This document shows positions 1-8,181 of a DNA stretch of 64,000 bases, piece after piece. Both the position numbers and the translations under genes were made by a program. Under the pieces are notes generated by a model. It was given only the letters and a program-made list of their open reading frames with translations, made no database searches and was not told the DNA's origin. The stretch covers positions 62,001 through 126,000 of the forward strand of contig JAGVDM010000006.1 in the NCBI GenBank assembly GCA_020058765.1, given 5' to 3'. The stretch comes from Candidatus Peribacterales bacterium. GTDB taxonomy: Bacteria > Patescibacteriota > Gracilibacteria > Peribacterales > Peribacteraceae. Positions within the stretch are counted from its first letter, which is position 1; every line of letters starts with the position of its first letter.

Positions 1-1
1 G

Positions 2-1138
2 CCTGTAGTAGCAACGTCCAAGGTCTACATCATCGACGAGGTGCACATGCTCACCAAAGAAGCGTTCAATGCGCTCCTCAAAACTCTGGAGGAACCACCG
101 CCCTATGCGTTCTTTATTCTTGCAACAACGGAGCTCAACAAGATCCCCGTCACCATTCAGTCTCGCTGTCAGTGTTTCCCGTTTCGGCATATTCGCGAAG
201 AGGACATTATTCGGCGCCTGCAGTACATTGCCGACTCGGAAAAAATCACTATTGAGCGTGATGCACTGCGTGTGATCGCCCGCCATGTAGATGGCGGCAT
301 GCGCGATGCAATTTCCCTGCTTGATCAGCTCCGCTCGCTCCCCAAGATCACCAAAGAGGATGTGGAAGACCGCGCCGGATCACCCGGTCACGAATATGTG
401 GAGCGCGTGCTCCAGGCAATACATGCACTCGATACACAGGCCATTCTGGATGCCGTGCATGCGCTAGAGGACAACGGTATTCCAACGGATGTCTTCCTAC
501 GACAACTGCTCGGAGACGTACGTGAACAACTGCACGCCGCTATTGAGGCCAAGCAATCGACAGATGCACTCATTCACACGATCGATACCTTGCTACAGGC
601 CATTCGCGACGCTCGCAGTTCACCACTCCCTCACCTCACATTGGAGGCCGCACTGCTGTCACTCGCACGAGGAAGTGACGCTGCGCCAGCGCCTCGCCCT
701 GCACCCGAAGTACGACAGGAACCAAAGCCAGCTGCACAACCGGTACCCACACCGCGTAAGCAAGAAGAAGCAGTGGTAGTAGAAGCCCCCGTAGCTCCAC
801 CTGTAGCAGCAGAAATCGAGGCACCGGAAATTTCACTAGAAAGTATCCGCCAGCAATGGCCGAGCATCGTGAAAAGTACAGAACCAGCGTCTGTGCGGAT
901 GTCCCTCAAAGACGGCAGAGTGCACGCACTCGATGGCACCACAGTCATCGTGGCATTCGGCTCTGCATTCCACCGAGACAAAGTATCGGCAACGGATGCG
1001 AGCCGTACTGTAGAGGAAACAATGGAGCGTATTTTCCGACGATCCCTGCGTTTGCAGTGCACAATCGGCGATCGCGCAACGGCGGTTCCCGCACAAGACG
1101 CAGTGAACCTAGCCGAAGCTGCAGCGGAAATCTTCTAG
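2..1138 (+). CDS. dnaX: DNA polymerase III subunit gamma/tau, 5'-truncated by window edge
   Basis: Frame is open from base 2: PVVATSKVYIIDEVHMLTKEAFNALLKTLEEPPPYAFFILATTELNKIPVTIQSRCQCFPFR, the classic DnaX Walker B/sensor region; low-complexity linker then C-terminal domain. Confidence 0.94.
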   Translation, partial: PVVATSKVYIIDEVHMLTKEAFNALLKTLEEPPPYAFFILATTELNKIPVTIQSRCQCFPFRHIREEDIIRRLQYIADSEKITIERDALRVIARHVDGGMRDAISLLDQLRSLPKITKEDVEDRAGSPGHEYVERVLQAIHALDTQAILDAVHALEDNGIPTDVFLRQLLGDVREQLHAAIEAKQSTDALIHTIDTLLQAIRDARSSPLPHLTLEAALLSLARGSDAAPAPRPAPEVRQEPKPAAQPVPTPRKQEEAVVVEAPVAPPVAAEIEAPEISLESIRQQWPSIVKSTEPASVRMSLKDGRVHALDGTTVIVAFGSAFHRDKVSATDASRTVEETMERIFRRSLRLQCTIGDRATAVPAQDAVNLAEAAAEIF

Positions 1139-1146
1139 GCAAACAC

Positions 1147-1719
1147 ATGCATATCAGCGATCAGAAAACAGCCCTGCGAGAGGCAACCGCACAACGGCTC
1201 CTGCGAATGGCTCCCGACGATCGGGCGGCGGAGAGTCGGTCGCTGTGCCGTAGATTAATCGCGATGATCCCGAAAGGGTCGACAGTATGTGCATACGTTC
1301 CACTCAAGACCGAACCGGATATCCGACCGTTGCTCAAAGAACTACTCGCACGCAACGATACGGTGTATCTCCCCTGCTTCGAAGGAAAGCTCGTGTTCCG
1401 TCGTGTAACATCGCTCCTTGCACTTGTGCCAGGTGAACTGCGCATCCCAGAACCTCCAAAGGATGCAGAGCTCCTGCCGGACAATACGGCGGATATTGTG
1501 CTGGTGCCGGGTCGCGCGTTCGATGCCAAGGGGAATCGCTTGGGCCGTGGTGCGGGAGGGTACGACCGCTGGATTGCACATGTGCGCACCCAAGAACACG
1601 TACCACGTATGATCGGCACGGCATACGAATGCCAAATCGTGAATACGATCCCTAGCGAGCCACACGATGAGCCCGTAGATGTCGTCGTAACGGCACGCGG
1701 AGCGGTGGAAAGCAGGTGA
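1147..1719 (+). CDS. 5-formyltetrahydrofolate cyclo-ligase family protein
   Basis: In-frame ATG at 1147 (MHISDQKTALREATAQR); motifs GRGAGGYDRWIA and IPSEPHDEPVDVVVT typical of the family. The upstream part of the listed ORF overlaps dnaX and is rejected. Confidence 0.85.
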   Translation: MHISDQKTALREATAQRLLRMAPDDRAAESRSLCRRLIAMIPKGSTVCAYVPLKTEPDIRPLLKELLARNDTVYLPCFEGKLVFRRVTSLLALVPGELRIPEPPKDAELLPDNTADIVLVPGRAFDAKGNRLGRGAGGYDRWIAHVRTQEHVPRMIGTAYECQIVNTIPSEPHDEPVDVVVTARGAVESR

Positions 1720-1804
1720 AGCGCAAGAATTGTGCTCATGCGTTGTTCTATCGGAAGGGTAAACACGCTATCATTGGCATCCCGCTTCTTCTCCCCACAC
1801 GCCC

Positions 1805-3070
1805 ATGCCAAGCTTCGACGCTCTCCGGATTCAAGATCCAGACATCTTCGCCGCACTACAGGGCGAGATGCTACGACAGCGCGAAGGCGTGGAGCTCATT
1901 CCGTCGGAGAACTACATTTCCGCCGCAGTAATGGAAGCAATGGGGAACTGCTTCAACAACAAGTATTCCGAAGGGTACCCGGGCAAGCGCTATTACGGCG
2001 GTCAGCAGTACACCGACGTTGTGGAGCGTTTGGCTATTGAACGCGCCAAGCAGCTCTTTGGCGCGGGTCATGCCAACGTGCAGCCACACGCAGGCGCACC
2101 GGCAAACGTCGCAACATATTTCGCGCTCATGGAACCAGGCGACACGGTATTAGGAATGGACTTGAGCCATGGCGGCCACCTCACGCACGGCCACCCGGTC
2201 ACCTACCTCACCAAGATCTTCAAATTCGTACGCTACAAAATGAAGGACACGGAGACCGGCGCCATCGATTACGATGAAATGCGTGAAGTCGCTCTCCGTG
2301 AAAAACCGAAAATCATCCTCGCAGGCTACTCCGCGTACCCCCGTCAGGTAGATTTCGCCAAAATGAAAGCTATCGCCGATGAAGTGGGCGCCTACACCAT
2401 GGCAGACATGGCACACGTAGCAGGCCTTATTGCGGGCGGCGCTGCACGCAACCCGTTCGATGACGGCTTCGACATCATTACAACCACCACGCACAAAACG
2501 CTCCGCGGCCCCCGCGGCGGTATGATCATGACTCGCGACCCAGAGCTGGGGAAGAAGATGGATAAATCAGTATTCCCGGGCTTCCAGGGCGGACCAATTA
2601 TGCAAATGATTGCTGCGAAGGCTGTCGCCTTTGGTGAAGCGCTCGAGCCGGAATTCAAGGACTACGCCGCACAGATCGTGAAGAACGCGAAGCGCATGGC
2701 AGCCAAATTCATGGAAAGTGGCGCCAAGCTCGTAACCAACGGTACCGACAACCACCTCCTCATGATCGACTGCGTTACGTCTTGGGGTTTGCCAGGTCAG
2801 GCAGTGGAAACCCTCTTCGATGAAGTGGGCATCACCCTCAACAAGAACATGATTCCCGATGATCCGCGCAAGCCAATGGATCCATCGGGCATTCGCATGG
2901 GCACGCCCGCCATTACTACACGCGGCATGAAGGAGGACGACATGGATCGGCTCGTGTCCTACATGCTCAAGGCTATCGAGAAGCGTGAAGATCCTTCGGC
3001 GATCAAAGCGCTACACGAAGAAGTGAAGGCGTTCTGCCTACAGTTCCCGGTACCGGGAATCGCGGTGTAG
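1805..3070 (+). CDS. glyA: Serine hydroxymethyltransferase
   Basis: Full length; IPSENY, NKYSEGYPGKRYYGG, TTTTHKTLRGPRGGMI (PLP lysine) and DNHLLMID motifs. Confidence 0.97.
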   Translation: MPSFDALRIQDPDIFAALQGEMLRQREGVELIPSENYISAAVMEAMGNCFNNKYSEGYPGKRYYGGQQYTDVVERLAIERAKQLFGAGHANVQPHAGAPANVATYFALMEPGDTVLGMDLSHGGHLTHGHPVTYLTKIFKFVRYKMKDTETGAIDYDEMREVALREKPKIILAGYSAYPRQVDFAKMKAIADEVGAYTMADMAHVAGLIAGGAARNPFDDGFDIITTTTHKTLRGPRGGMIMTRDPELGKKMDKSVFPGFQGGPIMQMIAAKAVAFGEALEPEFKDYAAQIVKNAKRMAAKFMESGAKLVTNGTDNHLLMIDCVTSWGLPGQAVETLFDEVGITLNKNMIPDDPRKPMDPSGIRMGTPAITTRGMKEDDMDRLVSYMLKAIEKREDPSAIKALHEEVKAFCLQFPVPGIAV

Positions 3071-3079
3071 TTCGTCTGC

Positions 3080-4321
3080 TTACGCTTTGCACCGCTCCGG
3101 CACAGTGAGCTGAGGGAGCGCACCGTAGACGACGTCATAGTAGTTGCCGGCGCTCCACACGGTGAAGCCGCAATACCCTGCATCGAATACCGCCTCTGCC
3201 TCATCGCGGAATTGGCGATTGTTCATAAAGTAGCCCTGAATCCAGGGACGAAGTTTATGTGCATGATCTGGCCCAAGAAGCTCTGCATAGCCCGTGAGTG
3301 TACGGTAGACCAAGTAGTACTCCCGACTGCGTGGATGCACACCAGGGATGTAGTACGCGCCTTCTGCAAATGTCTGCGGATAGGCCATAGGGGAAATGAT
3401 GTCGACATACGGGGCGAAGCGCACCACGTCCTGACCAAGCGGCTCCAGGTTCACGGGGAAGTTCCACCCCAGAATGGCGTAGGTACTTAAGCCCAGGCGT
3501 GTGCTTGGACCGTATTCATCAATGGTCTCACGTGCCATGCGGACAAATTGCTCAATGCGATCCGCCTTCTCTGCACCAGTAAGAGCAATGCGTCCGAATT
3601 CGGTGGGGTAGCGAATGTAATCAATATTCACTTCGTCGATGCCAGACATCACCACATCCCGAATCACCTGACGGTTGTACTCGAGTACCGTAGGGTTACT
3701 CAGATCAACCCATGTATCACCCATGGTGACATTGGTATTCGGATGCTTGATGCGCACATCTGGGTTGCGACCTGCAAAGACCGGATCCTTGGAGGCAATT
3801 AGGCGTGCAATAGTGTAGATCCCCTTTTCCTTCGCCTTGGTGACAATCTCGGGCAGGTCATAGAGTGGCCGCACCAAGTCGAGCTCACCGGCAAGCGGTG
3901 AAGACGTGTGGAAGTACACGAATGACCCCTTCACATCGATCACGATTGCCGCACCGCCTGTGGCAATGAGGCGATCCATCGTCTCCTGCAAAAAGTCGTC
4001 CTTCGCAGCACTGCTCGCTGTGAGGTACACACCCATCTTATTGTCCCCGCGCCCCTGCGGGGCTGCGGCGTGCGAGAGCTCGCGCTCAAGGCGTATCTGC
4101 TCCATGCGCTCGGCTGCCTGACGCCTGCGTTCCATGTACTCCTGCACATCTTCCTGAGACTGCAGCACCTGCACTACCTGCCCCGTGAGTGTGTCGCCCG
4201 TAGTGGGCAGCACAATAGCAAGCTGCACAACGGCATACGCCGCAATACCGAGTAAGGCACTACCAGCCGCTGCACGAAGAACAAAGAGGCAAGGGCGCGT
4301 AAGCACGGCGGGGCGACGCAT
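3080..4321 (-). CDS. Putative glycoside hydrolase (DUF4015-like), N-terminal membrane anchor
   Basis: MRRPAVLTRPCLFVLRAAAGSALLGIAAY anchor; GVYLTASSAAKDDFLQETMDRLIATGGAAIVIDVKG ... DEVNIDYIRYPTEFG ... ISPMAYPQTF barrel motifs. Confidence 0.75.
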   Translation of the reverse strand: MRRPAVLTRPCLFVLRAAAGSALLGIAAYAVVQLAIVLPTTGDTLTGQVVQVLQSQEDVQEYMERRRQAAERMEQIRLERELSHAAAPQGRGDNKMGVYLTASSAAKDDFLQETMDRLIATGGAAIVIDVKGSFVYFHTSSPLAGELDLVRPLYDLPEIVTKAKEKGIYTIARLIASKDPVFAGRNPDVRIKHPNTNVTMGDTWVDLSNPTVLEYNRQVIRDVVMSGIDEVNIDYIRYPTEFGRIALTGAEKADRIEQFVRMARETIDEYGPSTRLGLSTYAILGWNFPVNLEPLGQDVVRFAPYVDIISPMAYPQTFAEGAYYIPGVHPRSREYYLVYRTLTGYAELLGPDHAHKLRPWIQGYFMNNRQFRDEAEAVFDAGYCGFTVWSAGNYYDVVYGALPQLTVPERCKA

Positions 4322-4432
4322 AGGCAGAAAAGAGAAGGAGGAAATGTGCTGTGTGTGTTCTGTATAGTATACAACAAAGAATTGCACGCGACAAATATTC
4401 ACACGCATGGTCGGCTATATCGTTTACGCTGA

Positions 4433-7135
4433 TTATGAACGCTGTGCGCGCTTTTCAATTTGCTCCTTGAGTGCCTTGCTCACTTCCGGCACACCGCCGC
4501 TCTTCTCAAGCTTCGTCTGCAGATCAGCAAGCAGCTTTTCCTCTTCGGCTGTGAGTGCTTCTTCGAGTAGCTTCTTTTTGCGCAGCGCATTGAATTCATT
4601 CGTCCACAGTTCGCGGTCACGCCACGTGCGGTACTCCTGCAGACTCATTCCCTTCTTCTTTGCCTTCTCCTTCTCTTCTGCCTCCTTCTCTTTGGCCTTC
4701 GCATCGGATACGGCGGTTTTTTTGGCTTCGGAGCTCCCTAGAGCCCAACGGCGAATCTTCTCTTCTACAACATCGCGCTTCTCGCTGTACTGCTCACGCG
4801 AGAGGCGCCGCAAAATCTGCAAACGATCCACGGTGTCACCTTCCGGTTTTGGCGGCGGTAGAGTGGAAACAGAGAACGGCTTGCTCGGCATACCGTTAAT
4901 CATGAGCCGCATGTACGCGTGGTATTTCGGCAAACTTAGAATGTCGTTGGCAGTCACCGCGAGCTCAAATTGCTCGCTGAACACTTCCGCATCTTCGGCG
5001 CCGATCTGGAAGCTTACAAGCGTACCCACGTTGCCGAACACTGCATCACGAAGCTGTGTATTACCCGTATCACCCAGCAGCAATTGCGAAACGTACTGGT
5101 TGGCCATTGTGAGGCTCAAGCGGTATTTACGCGCCTCCGAGAGGATCGTCGCAAAGCTTGCAGTAGCGAAATTCTGGAACTCATCGACGTATAGGAAGAA
5201 GTCCCGACGCTCCGCCTCTGGTATGTCTGCTCGGCTCATGGCATCGATCTGGAACTTGGTGACCAGCATGGAGCCAAGGAATGCCGATGCATCTTCTCCC
5301 AGTTTTCCTTTGCTCAAATTCACCAACACAATTTTGCCGCTATCCATGGCATCGCGTACGGAGAGTTTGCTCTGCACTTGCCCAACAATATTGCGAATGA
5401 GCGGCGTGCTGAGCAGCTGACCCACTTTGTTCTGAATAGCCGCCACAGCCTCGGTGCGGTATTTATCGCTCCATGAAGCATATTCATCATCCCAGAAGCT
5501 CTTCACCAGAGGATCGCTTACATTGGCGACCACTTTGCGGCGATACTGCTCGTCGGCATACATACGCATGATGCCGAGCATGGAAGAACCTTCGAATTCA
5601 AGGAGTGCGAGGAGCGTATTACGAAGCACGTGTTCCATGCGTCCGCTGAATGTACCCGGCCAAAGCTTGGTAAACACGCTCATCAGGCCAGATGCCGTGA
5701 GTGTGCGCTGCTGTGGATCGGGACAATGCAGGACGTTGAACGAGATAGGATGATCCACATCAGACGGATCGAAGAAGATCACATCATTGCTACGTGACTT
5801 CGGAATACATCGCTGCACGGCTTCGATCAGATCACCGTGCGGGTCAATCACACCCACGCCTCTGCCTTTTACAATATCGGACACAATCATGTTTTCGAGC
5901 AGCGTTGATTTACCCATACCAGTTTTACCGATGATGTAGATGTGTCGGCGGCGATCGTCGGTACGGATGCCAAAGCGCGTACGCCTTCCACGGAACACCG
6001 CCTCGCCCAAATCAGTAATCTGCTCAGGTTCGTCGGTCATGCCCGGCACAGGCAGCTCGTTGGGCGGCTCCAGTTTGCGGCTGGTAACCCAGTCGATATT
6101 CGGCGTCTGCACCAGTGGCGTTGGCAGGTGCCACAGTGTTGCAATCTCCTCCACAGAAAGAGTAAACGGCTGCCGTACAACCCCGCGTGGGATCTGTGCA
6201 GAGACCAAGACACGCCCCGCCTTGAAACCGTTGCTATGCGGGAGTGTGAACTGGCGAAAGCTCCCCACCATTTCCTCAAGCTTCTGTTCAGCAACAGCAC
6301 GCTGCCCCTTGGGGGCAATAACGCTCAAGCGCACATTGCAGAGGAAGAGCAGACGATTCACCTTGTCCTGTGCTGCGCTCACAGCATCTTCACGATCGTG
6401 ACTGCGGGCGCTTACGCGCTCCTCATCGCCATCACTCGGCATTGGTGCATCTTCGGCAATGGGCATGGTGAACAACCGGCCAATGATCGGCCACGCGCGG
6501 AACCCACCCATGAATGTAGCAAGTGGCCAATACGCAAGCCTGCGCCACCCACGAGCCAAACCTACACGTGCAAAGGAATTGGCATAGCGATCCGATGCCT
6601 TGGAGAACCCTCTGCGAAGCAGTGGTAGGAACCGTAATGCTCGACGGCGAAAACCCGAACCAATCGGTGAGACACACACCTGCACATGCCCGCGCATGCC
6701 GGGGATTGGCGAGCGCGACAGCGTAGATGTAATACCAGCAATGGGATCAACGTTTGTGCGAGAGAGGAGATCATCGAACTGTGGATGACGCTTGATGGGG
6801 AAGACTTCTGGCCCCGTCAGCACAAGATCCACGGAATACACCTCCTCCGTATCACTCACCAGGAACGGATCCTTCTGGAGAATATCGATTTCGATATCGG
6901 GATATTGCGCATAGAGCTGGCTCTCTGCGAGGCCGGCCGCACGATCTGTAGCACGCACAAAGAGTGCAATGCGCCCACCAGACATGCCAACTTCCAATCC
7001 CACACCCGCATTTACACCTTTCAATGAGTGCAGCGCAGCAAGCGCGGGCTCGGTGTAGAGCGGTCCCCGTTGGGCCTCTTTTTCCTTCTCCTTGCTTGGC
7101 TTGGAGGGGCGAACTTGGAGGAGTGTGTGTGACAT
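4433..7135 (-). CDS. TraG/VirD4-like (type IV coupling-protein-type) ATPase
   Basis: 900 aa; Walker A IIGKTGMGKSTLLENMI, GVIDPHGDLIEA, Walker B FFLYVDEFQNFA; C-terminal charged tail. Confidence 0.75.
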   Translation of the reverse strand: MSHTLLQVRPSKPSKEKEKEAQRGPLYTEPALAALHSLKGVNAGVGLEVGMSGGRIALFVRATDRAAGLAESQLYAQYPDIEIDILQKDPFLVSDTEEVYSVDLVLTGPEVFPIKRHPQFDDLLSRTNVDPIAGITSTLSRSPIPGMRGHVQVCVSPIGSGFRRRALRFLPLLRRGFSKASDRYANSFARVGLARGWRRLAYWPLATFMGGFRAWPIIGRLFTMPIAEDAPMPSDGDEERVSARSHDREDAVSAAQDKVNRLLFLCNVRLSVIAPKGQRAVAEQKLEEMVGSFRQFTLPHSNGFKAGRVLVSAQIPRGVVRQPFTLSVEEIATLWHLPTPLVQTPNIDWVTSRKLEPPNELPVPGMTDEPEQITDLGEAVFRGRRTRFGIRTDDRRRHIYIIGKTGMGKSTLLENMIVSDIVKGRGVGVIDPHGDLIEAVQRCIPKSRSNDVIFFDPSDVDHPISFNVLHCPDPQQRTLTASGLMSVFTKLWPGTFSGRMEHVLRNTLLALLEFEGSSMLGIMRMYADEQYRRKVVANVSDPLVKSFWDDEYASWSDKYRTEAVAAIQNKVGQLLSTPLIRNIVGQVQSKLSVRDAMDSGKIVLVNLSKGKLGEDASAFLGSMLVTKFQIDAMSRADIPEAERRDFFLYVDEFQNFATASFATILSEARKYRLSLTMANQYVSQLLLGDTGNTQLRDAVFGNVGTLVSFQIGAEDAEVFSEQFELAVTANDILSLPKYHAYMRLMINGMPSKPFSVSTLPPPKPEGDTVDRLQILRRLSREQYSEKRDVVEEKIRRWALGSSEAKKTAVSDAKAKEKEAEEKEKAKKKGMSLQEYRTWRDRELWTNEFNALRKKKLLEEALTAEEEKLLADLQTKLEKSGGVPEVSKALKEQIEKRAQRS

Positions 7136-7143
7136 AAGAAGAA

Positions 7144-7857
7144 CTACCCGCCGGAACGAAGCAGATCGGCAACCATATCGAGTGCAACGGTGTTGTAGCC
7201 GTAATCCATGCGCATAGGCCCAAGTACCCCCAGCACTCCGCGCTCATCGCGAATCTTGTAGTCCGTAATCACAATAGAGCAGCTCTGGATTTGCGGCAGA
7301 ATATGCTCTTGGCCAATGTAGTAGCGAATTTTCTCATCAATCTTCAGTGAATCGACCACATCTGCCAAATGATCCTCCAGCACTTCTACAACGCCGCTGG
7401 CGAATGAAGGATTCGTTTGGAATTCCGGTTGCCGGAGCACATTGGCCAACCCGAGGTAATACACACGGTGCTTATGGGGCACAGTGGCAAACGCCACGTT
7501 GGGCGTCATGTGTGCGAGCATCGCTACAGCATCAAATACGCGTTCCTGGTCTTTGCGCTGAAAATACTGACCCCGGAGGGTATCGAACTTCTTGCGCACG
7601 TCCTTCTCGTGGAGTGACGGCTCTAAATGCTGATTCACGTACACGCGGTACCCCTTGGCTGTGGGTACGCGACCTGCGGAAACATGGGGCTGCTGCAGGT
7701 AGCCTTCCTCGCCCAAAAATCGCATTTCATTGCGAACGGTGGCACAGGAAACGTTAAATGTGCCCGCCTCGATAATGTGATGAGAGCCAACGGGCTCGGC
7801 GGTGCCGATGAACTGGTCAATGATGGCTTTGAGGAGCCTGCTTTGCCGCTCATTCAT
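7144..7857 (-). CDS. hrcA: Heat-inducible transcription repressor HrcA
   Basis: MNERQSRLLKAIIDQFIGTAEPVGSHHI...SCATVRNEMRFLGEEGYLQQPHVSAGRVPTAKGYRVYV; preceded by CIRCE. Confidence 0.88.
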   Translation of the reverse strand: MNERQSRLLKAIIDQFIGTAEPVGSHHIIEAGTFNVSCATVRNEMRFLGEEGYLQQPHVSAGRVPTAKGYRVYVNQHLEPSLHEKDVRKKFDTLRGQYFQRKDQERVFDAVAMLAHMTPNVAFATVPHKHRVYYLGLANVLRQPEFQTNPSFASGVVEVLEDHLADVVDSLKIDEKIRYYIGQEHILPQIQSCSIVITDYKIRDERGVLGVLGPMRMDYGYNTVALDMVADLLRSGG

Positions 7858-7869
7858 ACTCCTCAAGTA

Positions 7870-7894
7870 TAGCACTCTTCACTGGAGAGTGCTA
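7870..7894. promoter_or_regulatory. CIRCE element (HrcA operator)
   Basis: TAGCACTC-N9(TTCACTGGA)-GAGTGCTA, matching TTAGCACTC-N9-GAGTGCTAA, 12 nt upstream of the hrcA start. Confidence 0.92.
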
Positions 7895-7917
7895 CGAAGA
7901 AGAAATGGCGATCAGAC

Positions 7918-8127
7918 CTACTTTCCTGCAGCCATACGCTTGCGGAAGCGCTCAATGCGTCCGCCCTTCACTTCGGTCTGCTTCTTGCCTGTGTAGATCG
8001 GATGACAATTGCGGCAGGCCTCCACGCGAATCTCCTGCATTGTGGCAGGGATAGCGAATACGGAGCCGCACGACGTACACGTTCCCGTGGCGTCGGCGTG
8101 GATCTGTGGGTGAATTCCGGTCTTCAT
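7918..8127 (-). CDS. rpmE: 50S ribosomal protein L31
   Basis: MKTGIHPQIHADATGTCTSCGSVFAIPAT...VEACRNCHPIYTGKKQ; zinc-binding Cys pairs. Confidence 0.93.
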   Translation of the reverse strand: MKTGIHPQIHADATGTCTSCGSVFAIPATMQEIRVEACRNCHPIYTGKKQTEVKGGRIERFRKRMAAGK

Positions 8128-8181
8128 AGCGGCGGGATTGTACTGAAGCAAAAAGGCAGAACCAAGCAAAACATCAAGAAA

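Noticed and set aside
856-1146. N-terminal extension of the 5-FTHF cyclo-ligase ORF
   Set aside because: Overlaps the dnaX C-terminus in another frame; family similarity begins at the ATG at 1147.
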